From Orbilia blumenaviensis (Eukaryota; Ascomycota; Orbiliomycetes; Orbiliales; Orbiliaceae), in the NCBI GenBank assembly GCA_036872755.1, contig JAVHNS010000002.1, forward strand, positions 2,480,001 to 2,544,000: a stretch of DNA of 64,000 nt. Reading direction: 5' to 3'. Both the position numbers and the translations under genes were made by a program. The notes beneath the pieces are model-generated. The model was not told the origin of the DNA. It saw only the letters and a list, made by a program, of their open reading frames with translations, and did no database searches. Below are positions 29,513 through 41,220 of this stretch, one piece after another (the first letter of the stretch is position 1; each line of letters opens with the position of its first letter).

Positions 29513-32500
29513 GCTTTAAGGCGTCGAGGGGGATCGATGCAGGGAGTAGTCGAGCGACCACCAACGACAAATATTATAACAAAAAGTCAAACCCAGGAGA
29601 GAGGGATTCGGTACTTTAATTTGGTAATTCTTTTTAATTGCCTTAAATAGAAGGAAGTTGCCCGTTTTGATTCGACCGGTTTTTTTGATTGCCGGGGAGC
29701 TACGGAAGGCGGGTCGTCGGCCTCGTCAGAGCAGGAAAAAAAAAAAACACGTTCGGAACAGCTCGCACTCCAAAAATATCAGATGTATATACCTGGTAGA
29801 TAGAGGTAAGGATGTACCTCAAATTGAAAGAAATATTAACACGCACTCAGTAGGAAAAGAAAAGAGGTCGAAGGATCAAGGCTGTGAGTAAGTAAGTTAT
29901 CGAGTGCGTGCAGTACGGAACAGAACAAGACAGGAGATCCAGAGCGAAGAAAATCGCGACAACCAAAAATGAATTTCGAGAGAATAATAACGATTAAAAG
30001 TCAGCCTGCTCAGGCTGTTCTTGCGTGGGGTCCGTTTAAGATTCTCGCGGCCCTCGTTAAAAGGCTCGAGTTAGGAGAAAAAACTGCTGCGGGAGAGGGG
30101 AGAGCTTATTTGCGGCCAGATATTCCTAATTTAATCATCAAAAATCTTAAACCTACTGAACTTAAGCAAGGAAAAAAAAAAAAAAAAAAAGGTTGGATCC
30201 TCTGGCTAAGAAACCTAGTGTCTGTTGTTATCGATAGCTACCTATGTTGTATAGCCTGTCAGAATTAATTAACTATCGACAGCTTATAATTAGTTAGCTG
30301 GCTGGTTAGAGATGCAAGTATGTGAGGAGTATATATGTAAGAGGTAGCTAGCAGCATGCCAGATATGACTGCATCATACCCCGGATTTCTCCCTCTTAAC
30401 CGTTCGGCCTGCGCCTGCAGCAGTGATGGATGTATGTGATGTATGTACGTAATATTTTATATGGGAAAGAATGAAATGCAGAAATGAAATCCGTTAAAGC
30501 GCAAAGCAAGGCTTGCGTATTGCATTTTAGGATTAGACGAGTCGAGTCGACGACGACTAGAATGACAACGGTGTTATACACATTATGCTATCTATCTCCA
30601 CTGCTGCTTAAGAATCATGCAATCGTCCCCCCCCCCTCCTCTCGAACAGCTTAATGCGCGCCAGAGAAGGATCTTTCTGCGAATGAGAAAAAAATACATC
30701 TTCTTGCAGAGGGGACGTAACCGTACATAGAACGAACGAATGACATTTCATGCGCGAATGACTGGTTGGGACCCTGGCCTTGCAAACGCCGGTTTCAGCC
30801 AGACCACTGACAGGACTGGACACGCGGGCAGCCTCTCACTTTTTTTTCGCCAAACAGGTGATTCTCGAACCTGAGCCTCATCTTCTTCTTCTTCACTTGT
30901 GGCAAAAAAAATGCGGGGAGCTCGAGTATTTAAAGCTTGTAGATTCCGCGGATCCGGCGTTCACCCGAATACCTCTATATCGGTGGAATGTATAGGCGCG
31001 GCAGCTCACGCCTTCTTAACGTCAGACTATACAGCAAAAACCCCATGCACCAACTATTGGAGAAATATTCTTTGTGCTTATGTTAAGTACTCAATCGCAT
31101 TGATATTAATATTCCCGGCATCAACCAAAACAGAAGAGAGAAGGGGAAAAAGAAGATCCGAGCAATACCAAAGTGGATCCACGTCGTATATCATTCGTAT
31201 ATCATTCGCTCGAACCTCAAGCTAGAGTTTCAGAATCTCTTTTTTCCCAACATGGTCGCTACATTTTAAAGTCTGTTTTAGGGCATGAAGCGCGAATTTT
31301 TTTTTTTTCTCTCTCTCCACACTCGTATCAACGTATTTGACATTTTCATGCAAGTATGTATTATCCAAGGCCAAAAGCTAGCTTCACTACCAACAAAACA
31401 GAGTTTCCGCTCTGTTTACTTGGCGTTCGTCAGAGCACATGTTTTGTGTCAACCAGTCGCCAGCTAGCGAGGGGGGTGCGAGGTAAGCAAGCCGGTTAGC
31501 TACGTCTACACGAGTATGTAAGTACTGTATGTACCCAACATGTAAGAGTAACAGACAAGCAGACGTAGACTGCAGGGTGCCTTGCACGTACCGCGCTAAC
31601 TCGGAGTGGTCCAGAACTCGAAAAGCATACTTCGCTGGCTCTGCTCATGTCTCTTATATATATCGACAGGGTAAGCTACCGTGACCCGGGCCCCGGCCTA
31701 GCTAGCTTTTTGTCTCTTCCAAACGCTGTGTTTTTTTTTTTTTTGAAATCAGAATCGGGAAGGCTTCGAATTAATTCGAATTCTTGTTCAAGGACCCCCG
31801 TCATCGTAAGGTCAATTACAACTACCTGATTCGAACAAAGTAACCAGGGTGCTATTTCTATAATACCTACTGGTACCAGCTATATATCTATCGGTATCGA
31901 TTATCTGTCTCGTCCGATAGACATGAGAAGTTACCTAGCAAGCGGCCGGTCCAACTCTCACATGCTCACTCCCAAAAAGATGATATAACAGGCCGCACAC
32001 ACTAGCAAGAAGCTGCTAGCTGCCGCATTCCCCGCCACCACTACCGCCGTCAGACGACCACATGCACACCACACCCACAGCTCTCTGAGGCTAATAAAGC
32101 CCGCCATGCACCCGCCACACCTCTCAAAAGGGCAACATGAAACGGTATTGTTCCGGAGGCGAGATCTTCTGTGCCGACGGCAGGCACCTAATCCCTGTCA
32201 CATATGGAACAACCCCAAAGAAAAACCTCCCCATACAATCTATTCTAGCTATTTTGAATTGATCCGGAGGACAGGATAATATACCCACTGACCTTTTGTT
32301 AACATGCTGTCTTTTTCTAGAATTATTAATGGAATTTCGAAGGGGAGGGGCGGTTTTTCTCTGCAGCTCTGCGCGGACGGTGTAATATTTATATAAAGCA
32401 TTTGCGACGTCCGCCGGGAGGAGAGTTTGGAGCTTCAACTTCTTTATCTTTTTTCCCTATCGCTGTCCTTTTATTTTATAATTATTTATATTATCATCTA

Positions 32501-32696
32501 GATCTCTGTCGCATTATCTGGCGACGCTGAAGTTATATTTCCCCAGCCTGGTTGATTGCAGATTTCTATATTCCATATTCTCAAATATATCCTCTATCTC
32601 CAAGTCGCAGATTCTATAAAAGATAACAGCTGCACTCAAAACCTTCGATCCCCAGATAAAACAATCCATCCGGATATAAATTACATATATATAAAG

Positions 32697-32978
32697 ATGC
32701 GCATCACACCCCTCCTCCTAACGGCGACCACCCTCCTCGGCGCCGCCAGCGCCGCGCGTAACGCCGTCGTCATCCCAAACGAGGAAAACACCAAACCCCG
32801 ACCCTCCGGACTCTCAGAACTCGATGTCCCCGAGCTGATAATTGAAAAACTCGAGGAGGTGCCAGACACAGAGTGCATGATCAAGTCCGGACCGGGATCG
32901 GTGGTTGTGACGCTTTATAATGGAGAGTTGATCAATGGGAAGGTTATCGATCGGAGTTGGGACAACAATGATCCGTAT

Positions 32979-33023
<45 letters not shown>

Positions 33024-33576
33024 ATCTATCTCATACCCTTTTTATTTTTTATTTTATTTTATTTTTTTATGGTGGACTAACTTGGTATTTTTTTATGAAC
33101 GGTTTAGACATCAGTTCCAAATAGGCACTCCGCTAGTCATCGAGGGCCTGCAGAACGCTGTTGAGGATATGTGCGTGAACGGTATGTATTCTTTTTTATC
33201 TTATACCCCCTGTGTACCGAGACTACATTCGTGCAGAAGCTAATTTATCTTTAAAAAAAATAAACAGAGGTCCGAAAAGTCACCATCCCCTCCCGCCTCG
33301 CCCACGGCCAGAAGTCCAGCGGCGGCGGCCTTATCCCCGCTGGCGCAGCCATTGGTTAGTCCCCCTCTCGCTCATACACTAAATATTATTATACATGGTT
33401 TTTACTAATGATATTTGATTGTACGTAATATAGTCTACAAGATCAAGCTTATCGGTCTGATGCCGCCATTCTACCCCAATCCAAACTACAAGAAGACACC
33501 GGCGATTGAGGAGACCGTTGTCGCTACGGAGACTGTTGTTGCAACGGAGACCGTGTCTGCTAAGGATGAGTTGTAA
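32697..33576 (+). CDS. FKBP2: ER-luminal FKBP-type protein (FKBP2-like) ending in KDEL
   Basis: Exons 32697-32974, 33108-33181, 33268-33354, 33434-33576; 193 residues. A signal peptide (MRITPLLLTATTLLGAASA) precedes an FKBP fold: GSVVVTLYNGEL, GKVIDRSWDNNDP, FQIGTPLVIEGLQNAVEDMC, VRKVTIPSRLAHG, GGGLIPAGAAIVYKIKLIGL. The protein ends SAKDEL, a textbook ER-retrieval signal, so it should reside in the ER lumen as a folding helper. The pocket is divergent against FKBP12: the positions of Phe36, Phe46, Trp59 and Tyr82 appear as Ile, His, Leu and His, while Tyr26, Asp37, Val55 and Ile56 are kept. Isomerase activity and FK506 binding may therefore be weak. Intron 1 carries a CT microsatellite. All joins keep frame (DPHQFQIG, NEVRKV, AAIVYK). 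Confidence 0.9.
32984..33017 (+). repeat. (CT)n microsatellite in FKBP intron 1
   Basis: About 17 CT units starting 10 nt inside the intron, followed by ctatctctatctatc. It could act as an extended pyrimidine tract or simply be slippage-prone. Confidence 0.9.
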
Positions 33577-33843
33577 ATATATTTAAATACGACTTGTTAA
33601 CGTCACTTGGTTGGTTGATGTTGTGCGGAAGACGTTGATAAGAGCGGGGGGTTACTTTCTTGTAGATAGATATATATTTTTCTTATATGTATAGTATATA
33701 TAGTATGGGATCTGGGTTGGAGGGAACTTCGCCGTTTTTGATATAATTTATTTTATGTACAGAAAGACTTTTTTCGTTCTAGTTGTATATACATTTCTTC
33801 TTCTTCTTTTATGCAGATATGTTTGGTATATCCTACCAAGTAG

Positions 33844-34987
33844 CTACCTCGAGATCTTTTTGAACCCGCCCTTCTTCTTGACCTCTTTTAGAACCGAGGG
33901 CTTGACAGACGCAGAACCCGTAGTAGAAGTAACACTAGAGGTGGTGGTATTCCCAAACATAGCCTCCCGACTACCACCACTACCAACAGCACTATTATCA
34001 ATAACCCCAAAAGTAGTAGGAGTAATCCCCTGCCTCCTCGCGATCCTCGCCGTATTCTCCTCCAACCACTTCACAACCTCAAAGAACGCCTCATGCCCAC
34101 CCTTCCCACTACCAATCTTCCTCTCTATGTAAAAATCCGTCACCCTCGGCTTCTCCCTCACCTTCCCACCATGAGCAGCACCACCACCAACCCACTCCAA
34201 ATTAACACACCCAACCCTCTTCCTACAAAACCTCAATTCCCCAAGCGGCACCTCCACCAACTTGGGCCTTCCCAAAAACCTCATCGTAAAAATCCTCAAC
34301 CTGGTATCCTCCCCCAAACCGGTTCTGGCCCAGTTCATAACCGCCGACTGGGAAACCCTCGCGTATGGAGGTATTTTTATGAATATATGGGTTACATACG
34401 GCGCTGCTAGGTAGAACATCCCCATCGGTAAGGCGGTCAGGGTTAAGAGTATTGCAGCCGTCAGGTTTGGATGTGACTGTGCGAATGGGTAGGTGTACAG
34501 GGCCGGCCAGTTCAGTTGGAGGTTGGGACCGAGGTAGAAGACGGTGAGGAGGAAAGGGTAGCAGGAGGCGAGTTTCATGCAGCCTATCCAGACGGTGCGG
34601 CGGCCGGGGGTGTACAGGCAGAGGGAGGATGGGTAGATGACTGTGTGTTTTGTATTTGTAAATCATCGTTAGTTTGTTTTATTTTATATTATACTGGGTG
34701 TAGGTAATGGTAGACGTACATTTGGCATCTTCAGGATTGACGGCTTCTTCGGGCTTCTTCTTCTTGCGGCCGAACAGCTTTGACCAGAAATTGCGACGGC
34801 ATTGGAGGGGCTGGAGCCGTCCTCGGAGCGTGGTGGAAGATAATGTAGTATAAGATGAAGATGAAGAAGTGAAGGGTAGTCGGTGGAAGATTATCGTCCT
34901 CGTAGCAGTAGTAGTCGTCGACCGGGCGCAGAGGGAGACATGTCGTGCGCCGACGCTCAGGGAGCGAAGGGCATACGCATAGCTCAT
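33844..34987 (-). CDS. mitochondrial membrane protein, TMEM70/TMEM186-like fungal family
   Basis: Exons 34987-34720 and 34640-33844 on the minus strand, 354 residues. The N-terminus is a likely mitochondrial presequence: Arg/Ser/Thr-rich, no acidic residue in the first 60, then CRRNFWSKLFGRKKKKPEE. After the 79-nt intron comes IYPSSLCLYTPGRRTVWIG, a hydrophobic segment (MKLASCYPFLLTVFYLG) and a second one (LTAAILLTLTALPMGMFYLA). PYVTHIFIKIPPYAR follows, then a soluble C-terminal half ending KKKGGFKKISR. The two-helix core followed by a THI(F/V)I-PPYAR strand is what I know from fungal inner-membrane proteins grouped with TMEM70/TMEM186/TMEM223. Human TMEM70 helps assemble ATP synthase and complex I; no such role is shown here. 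Family placement is moderate. It shares a 574-bp divergent promoter with NBS1. Confidence 0.75.
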
Positions 34988-35561
34988 TATACTGCTAATT
35001 ACTCTCTCCCCTCCCCGAGTAAGTAAATAAATAAATGATGTAGAAGAAAAGAGAGAGGTTTATTTTATTTTTTTATGATAGCGTCTGCATCTCGAATGTC
35101 TTGGAAGGAAGTCGCAGTGATAATTGACCAATAGCTTGCCCACTAACTACCTAATAGCTATACCAGAGCAGGGTTAGGTAGTTAAAGGTTAGAAGTTTCG
35201 CGCCAAGCCTCCACGGTTCCAACGAATAACGTGGGTTGGCGTTTGTTGGAACCCTTCGAGTCACGTCTCTTTTTTCTTATCTCATCCCTCACTCCCTCCC
35301 GCATTCCCAACTGCGCTACCGTTCAGCTACCCCGTCGTTTGATACCCCAGGTATCTATATCATAGCTATATATAGAGAGAGAAAGTGTACAGTCAGGGAG
35401 AAGAAGAAGAAGAGGGGAGGATACAGTTATGCTTGCTTGCCTGCCTTCTACTTCTAGCTAGGATATCGAATCCCGTGCGACAAATAACCAAAAACCCATG
35501 CGACACCTCCAGACGGCCTCGACCTCGACCTCGACCTCGACTTCGACCTCCCCGTCCCAAA
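34988..35561. other. divergent promoter, mitochondrial protein / NBS1
   Basis: 574 bp between two ATGs. It holds an E2F/MBF-like TTTCGCGCC box, pyrimidine-rich DNA at 35265-35340, and a CTCGAC repeat (cctcgacctcgacctcgacttcgac) at about 35516-35540 immediately before the NBS1 ATG. Confidence 0.6.
35196..35204 (+). promoter_or_regulatory. TTTCGCGCC box (E2F/MBF-like)
   Basis: Matches the E2F consensus TTTSGCGC and contains a CGCG core, about 360 bp before the NBS1 ATG. In fungi MBF binds ACGCG/CGCG cores of G1/S genes; binding here is an inference. Confidence 0.35.
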
Positions 35562-38500
35562 ATGTGGATCCTGGACACTGACACTGACCTCCTGGGGGGT
35601 ATGCACTCCCTTCTTTATTATACCCAATACAATACAATATACCAGTTTATCATCTGCTTTCGATTAAGAAGTAAAAGGTAAAAGTGCTAACGGAGGGTAT
35701 ATGAAGGCTGTAGAATCTGGGTCCGTCCCGGCTCAGAGTCGGTCCTCGGGCGCACACACTTCGCCGGCGCCGGTGAGTCCCCTCCCTCATTATTATTATT
35801 ATCATTATCATTATATTCCGAATAAAACAGTCCGTCTAACTTCTTCGGTTTGGTTTTTCTCCAGCTCAAAAGGCAATCTCGCGCCGTCACATCGTCCTGG
35901 CCGTCGAAAACGTCCCCAAGGACGAAGGGGTGAGAACCTCCCCACACCCTCTACACAATATATTGTATTATATTATATCATATCATATCGCAGATAATCG
36001 AGTTTTTATCTAACCAATCGGGAGGGGGGAAAATTACCAGCTCAGCATCCGCTACTACTCCAAACTCACGTTGAAGGATGAGTCCAAAAAGGGCTCCACG
36101 GTCGACGGCCAGTTCATAAACGGCACCTCCCTCGTTCTCGACCCCACCGTAGACCACGAGTTCCAGATGGCCACCGCGCCACAGGTTTTCCGGTATATAC
36201 CTCTCTCTTTCTCTATCTTTCTCTTCAATTCCAAGCATCAAGTATCTAGGACAAAGGCTAACCTTACAATAATAATATTTATGATATATAAAGACTACGA
36301 TACGAACCCCAAATCTTCACAATCCACACCCCATCCTCCAAAAAGAAGTGTTCCAGCACAAACCCCAAATCCCTTCTAAAAGACCACCTCGCAAAACTCG
36401 AACCCCTGGACATAAAATGCATCCCCGAATTCCTCCCCTCCAAAACCACCGTCGCAGTGGTCACAAAACGCAACCTCCCCATAAGCCTCCGCGCGCTGGT
36501 GAACGGCGCCTGGATCGTAACCCCTTCCTTCATAGACGCCATCGCTACCGCCGCTACAAAGATAAGAGCCGAGAACGGAGAGCTGCTCGATAGTTTACTA
36601 GAACAGGATATAGCCACAAACTGGCCTGATCCCATAACCTACCTACCCCCGCCGGGGCAAGAACCGAACCCAAAATCACCGGACTTCTTCAGACCGAACC
36701 CTACCCGGAAAACAATGTTTTCAAAATATATCTTAATCTGCTTCACGCAACAGCACATGGACATCTTCACCGGCGTGGTCACCGACGGGGGCGGTAAGAC
36801 CGAATTATTCCCGTTGAAAGAGGGTAAGACCAAGCCGACGGAGTTGTTTGTGCATATAGATCGGTTGTCTGGAGGTCCCGGGCAGAAGAAGGTGATAGTG
36901 CTGTATCCCAACGTGGAAGGGGAGTGGTATGTGAGGTTTAGAAAAGAGGTGGAGGAGAGGACTGGTGTTAGGTTCGCGGAACAGAATGAGTTTTTGGATG
37001 CAGTGTTATTGGCGGATGCGGGTGTGCTGGCGAGGCCGTATGAGCCTGAGGAGAGTAGTAATTATACTGCTAGTATGGTCGTGCATGAGTCTGTAGAACT
37101 GCCTGCGCCGCCGCCGAGTACTGAGGGTAAGTACTTAGTTACACACACACACATACACATACACCTCTCCACATATTTCTTTAATATCACCAAAGCCAGT
37201 ACCTCAATTAACCCAAAACTGTGTAACCAATCCAGTCCCAAAAGAATCACAAACCCAGAAACCAGTACCAGTACCAGCCGGACGAAGAACCCGCGCCCAC
37301 CCCTCAGCTTCCTCCGAAGCACCCACCAAACCCGAACCACAATCCCAAATGCCACCCCCTCCCACCAGAACATCAACAATAAACAGCAATAGCAACAGCA
37401 CGCGAACCCAAGCAAGATCCTCTCGCTACATCAGTCAAATAAAAATCGACGACTCAGACGATGAGGATTTCGTACCCTTGCCGCCGCCGCCGTCCTCATC
37501 ATCTTCAAACACGATGAATAAACCCGGTGACAGAGCGAGCCAGAGCTCAAAACCTGCTGCTGCTGCTACCACTACTTCCTTTACATCCCGCACAACATCA
37601 CAAGGAACGGGGCGTAATACCCAATTATCAGCTATATCCGAAACCCAACAGCCTCAACGACAACAACGACAACAACAACAGAGTCTACAAAGCCAGGGGA
37701 TCAAAAGAAGAGGCATCCAATCTTCCTCATCCTCCGAAGACGAAGATGACGCCGCAATAATGGACCGAATGCTAACCGGCCAAGCAACCCTAAAACGTCG
37801 CAAAATAGAAGAAGAAGAAGAAAAAGCCAAAAAATCTTCTTTCCCCGTCAAACCAACCAAAATCCTCCCCTCAGTCCAAAGGAAAGCTGCGGAAAAACCA
37901 CCAACCCCAGAGCCGGAGTCTATCAAAATAGAAGAGCCAGAAGAAGAAGAAGAAGCAGACACTAAACCTACCACAAGAGGCAAGAAAAAGGCCGTAGACA
38001 GCAAAGTAATACAAACCGCGCAGGAAATCCGCCGACGGGAGGAAGCAAAGGCTGCGGAAGAAGATGCAGCGAATGAAATGAGTCCCGAGGAAATAGCTGC
38101 GGTATCGAGAATGCGAAATCTGGCTATTGTGGAGGTATTTGAAGTCGTGACTCGGGCCGAAAGACCAATGGGGAGATCACAGGCTTATGGAGACGAGGGG
38201 AGTAGGTGGGATAGTGCGTGGAATGGAAGGAGGAATTTCAAGAAGTTTAAGAAGAGGAGTAAGGATGGAGAGGTGGAGGGGCCGATGAGGAGGATGGGTG
38301 GGCATATTATGGTGCCGTTGGTGGAGCATAAAGTTAGGGATTATGGAACAGGAGAAGGGTATTGGGTTGAGTCTGAGAGACAGTCGTCGGTGGGAGCATC
38401 TGCGAGGAAGGGGAGTCCGGCTAATAATAATAATAATAGTAATAATCATAATGTCTCACATATTTCGGAGACGCAGGTGGGAGGAAGAAGCGGGAGGGCG

Positions 38501-38869
38501 GTGATGGATGTGGTTGTGGATATTAGTGATGATGAGGACGATTTCCTTGAGGAAGAAACGGCAAGGGATGAATCGCTGGCTACCAAGAAATCACAGGGGA
38601 GGTCACAGAAATCACAGGGGACGACGACGCAGCAACAGAAGGCTTCAGGGAGGGCAACGACGACGAGAGCTACAAGGGCCGGTGGGACCCAGACGTCCAC
38701 CACTACTACTGCTTCTATTGCTGCACCAGCGAAACGGACGACAAGCAATCGGAACAGTATCAGTGAGGAGCCGGTGAAAAAGAAGGCCAAGACGATGGCG
38801 ATCTTTAGTAATGAGGAGAGTGAGGAGGAGGATAGTGATGATGACGAGCTCAAGTTCAAGTTTAGGTAA
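35562..38869 (+). CDS. NBS1: Nbs1/Xrs2 subunit of the MRN DNA-repair complex
   Basis: Six exons: 35562-35598, 35707-35772, 35865-35929, 36041-36192, 36294-37126, 37236-38869; 928 residues. The spliced start reads MWILDTDTDLLGGCRIWV, the Nbs1 hallmark. An FHA domain follows (RPGSESVLGRTHF, AISRRHIVLAVENV, SKLTL). Tandem BRCT repeats come next: LEPLDIKCIPEF, KTTVAVVTKRN, ALVNGAWIVTPSFIDAI. The C-terminal half is disordered, with Gln-, Glu- and Lys-rich tracts. The extreme C-terminus is an acidic patch (NEESEEEDSDDDE) followed by LKFKFR, matching the acidic-plus-FxF/Y element by which Nbs1/Xrs2 engages Tel1/ATM. Nbs1 localises Mre11-Rad50 to breaks and activates Tel1. The acceptor at 35706 is the only one that keeps frame and restores LLGGCRIW. 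Confidence 0.94.
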
Positions 38870-39341
38870 AAAAAATATTAAAAAGTTGAAGCTTGGAAAG
38901 GGAACACGAGGTCGTATTTTTATCACTAGTGGGTCCTAGTTCCTTTCTTTTTGGATCGCACTTGCAGCTTCCTTGATTTTTGAATTATTATTATTATTTT
39001 GGACTATTTAAACAGCGGCAGCATCCGGAGCTGGAAAGGGCGTCTTCTTTTTTTTCTCTCTTTGTATTTTTTATATATATATATAATCAGACAGCATACC
39101 ATACCTTTCGTCTCATTGCCTGCCGTCCCTCCAGCTTCGAATCCGTCCGTTTCAGAAATGAAAGCGTTAACAATGCATGGCGCCTGGTGTTCTTTTATCT
39201 CTTCTCATATACTATTTATATATTACATATATACCGCTGTGCATCTTACCTTACCCTAGGCTGGCCATCCAGATCCAGGACCGACATATACATATAAATA
39301 TCGATAAATATATAACAATAGTAATAATAATATGGACGAGA
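38870..39341. other. convergent 3' flanks NBS1 / coiled-coil gene
   Basis: AT-rich spacer with TATATA runs near 39071 and no gene. Confidence 0.5.
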
Positions 39342-39648
39342 TCAATGCTCCTCCCTATCAGCCTCATTCAACGTCTCCATGGCACTCTCCATCTCCCGTA
39401 ACCGCTGCCCGACCCTCCTCTTGATCTCGACGGCTTCCTCCTCAGAGCTACCGGCCACGGCATCCTCGTACGCGGACTTGAACTTTTCGAATTCCTCGCG
39501 TGCGGTCTCCCGGTCGTCGCGGGCGTAGATTGTGTTCTTGGAGGTTTCTTCGACTGCTATTTCGAACTGTTTTTTTATTTATAAAAAATAAATATAAATA
39601 TAAAAGGAGTATTAGCTACTACCCCCTCTTCTGCAAGAAAAATTTTTT

Positions 39649-39688
<40 letters not shown>

Positions 39689-40179
39689 TTGGAGATTAGC
39701 TAATGTTATGTAAGTGTTACGAGAGCGAGGTGTCATAGAATGGCCAATTCATAGGAAAACCTTAAAAAAAAACCGTTTCAAAAAAATTCACAAAAAAAAA
39801 AAGCCAATCGAGCCAAGAGATGGAATTTTAAAAGACAGCTAATTGGAAGAAAAAGAAGAAGAAGAAGAAAGGGTAGAGTTACCTCGTCCTTGGCCAGAGC
39901 ATACAGCTCAGACAGATCCTCGACTTTGACGTCCACGGGGCGTTTTCCCGTCGACGGACTGGCTGCTGCTGTTGTGTGCGTTGTTGTTGTTGTGGAATAA
40001 TAGCACTGGTTAGAGTTCCCAATAGGGCTCGAGAGTCTCAGATGGGCAGCAGGTTGCCGCGGAGGGCCGTGGCCGTGGGGGAGGGGAGGGTTGACTCTGA
40101 GACTTCTGAGACTCGAGATCGAGATCGGGATCGAGAGGGGTCTGCTGGTATTGATGACCCTCGGTACTCGGGATAACAT
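39342..40179 (-). CDS. conserved fungal mitochondrial coiled-coil protein, function unknown
   Basis: Exons 40179-39883 and 39566-39342 on the minus strand, 173 residues. I start at the ATG at 40179 because the following residues (MLSRVPRVINTSRPLSIPIS, later QCYYSTTTTT) look like a mitochondrial presequence with a cleavage region. The mature part begins near VKVEDLSELYALAKDE, joins phase 0 to FEIAVEETSKNTIYARDDRE, and continues as a charged helix (EEFEKFKSAYEDAV, EIKRRVGQRLREMESAMETL), probably one long coiled coil. I recognise this pattern only as a conserved hypothetical protein of filamentous fungi. An ATPase-inhibitor (IF1) identity was considered, but the diagnostic core is absent. The 316-nt intron is unusually long and contains 36 consecutive A residues (T on the coding strand). 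Confidence 0.75.
39650..39685. repeat. poly(A) tract, 36 nt, inside an intron
   Basis: The longest homopolymer in the window. On the coding (minus) strand it is a T run within the intron of the mitochondrial coiled-coil gene, about 83 nt upstream of the acceptor. Confidence 0.9.
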
Positions 40180-40935
40180 TTTTCTTATCTTTCTTTCTCT
40201 TTTCCTTAAATATACTAATTGATTCGAAATGAGGTGTTCTTTCGGAGGGGCTTTTTTTTTTATATGTATCGGCGGGCCTGGCAGGTGTGTATGTGTGTAT
40301 GCAGAACTGGATGAGTAAGTATGATACAAAATAAAATAACGTTAGACGCTATAGCTAGCCAGCATGCTAGCAGATAATCCAATTGATCTGATCTGACCTG
40401 ATATCTGGTTTGGTATGGTACGGTATGGTATGGAACAATTCTAACAGCCGGACGGACGCCGGGTGTTTTCTTTCTTTTCTTGTCCGGTAAGTAGCTATAG
40501 AAGGTATTATAGGCTTGTGACGTCGGCCGGTATGAAGCGGACCCGCCGGCGGAGGATTCGACACAAGTCGAACGGCCGCAATCGTCAGGCCATTACCTAC
40601 AACTTATATAACCACTCACTCACTCAAATCGAATCAATCACTCAATCACAAGTCCGATCACAGGGACCCTCTCTGAATCCAGGAATGTGGGACACACCGA
40701 TTGGAAGCATGTCTCAGTGTAGTATATACTACCGGGTCTTCTTTTTCTTTCTTTCTTTCTTTTAAGCAATTGCTTGGGGCCGCGTGTATGTAGCATATGT
40801 ACTGTACCTCTTTTTCTTATGTGTGTGTACGACTGCTTGGCTCCTCCAGGATCCGTGTTCTTTCTTAAGTAATGATAATTTATTCCTTTTTTATTTTATT
40901 TTTATTTTTTTGTCTATAAATTGGCGTCGGAATCC

Positions 40936-40966
<31 letters not shown>

Positions 40967-41220
40967 GTTACCTAAACTTACCTAATAAAAGTAAACGTTA
41001 ACTGAAGTCCCAAGTTACTTACCTCCTAAAGCTCTTTTATTTTTAAAGAAATAATAGCATTACAAGCAACAGCTGTTCAGTTCATTTGAGGGGTGTTTGA
41101 TGTCTTCATCCTGGCCAGCGACTGCAGTGAAGCTTAAGCTACAACTACAACCACCACCACAACAACCACCACAACAACAACGACAACAACGACAACAGAG
41201 ACTACAACTCCGCCGCCGTC
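40180..41220. other. divergent promoter, coiled-coil gene / RTC5
   Basis: Contains short GATCT/TGGTA iterations (40386-40432), a 27-nt T tract at 40940-40966, and a CAACAA/CCACAA-rich leader right before the RTC5 ATG (41143-41200). No gene is seen. Confidence 0.55.
40940..40966. repeat. poly(T) tract, 27 nt
   Basis: Uninterrupted T run about 255 bp before the RTC5 start codon. Poly(dA:dT) tracts in fungal promoters exclude nucleosomes, so a promoter role is plausible. Confidence 0.9.

Larger units (their letters stand above)
26264..32696. other. 6.4-kb gene-free, microsatellite-rich region
   Basis: No open frame here has a recognisable domain, codon regularity or consistent splice model. 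A 99-codon frame at 29969-30268 ends in poly-Lys from an A tract and is not called. The region separates the divergent starts of the USP and FKBP genes. It contains CT, GCA, GT-rich, GGTAA, AAAAG, AGGTC and CCTGT repeats, poly(A) at 29491-29512 and about 30172-30190, and poly(C) near 30627-30635. I found no tRNA: a TTCGA-containing stretch near 30865 lacks stems. Long 5' leaders or a noncoding RNA are possible but not shown. Confidence 0.6.

Noticed and set aside
29969..30268. 99-codon plus-strand frame in the gene desert
   Set aside because: Interrupted by poly-Lys from an A homopolymer, with no motif. Codon use does not resemble neighbours.
30860..30885. tRNA-like T-loop (TTCGA on the minus strand)
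   Set aside because: Flanks do not form the acceptor, anticodon or T stems.
26264..32696. possible degenerate transposon in the gene desert
   Set aside because: No terminal repeats, no transposase or reverse-transcriptase motif, and no GC-to-AT (RIP-like) depletion pattern that stands out by eye. Only simple repeats are visible.
39342..40179. ATP synthase inhibitor (IF1/INH1) identity for the mitochondrial coiled-coil gene
   Set aside because: Size and helical character fit loosely, but the conserved inhibitory core of IF1 is not present.
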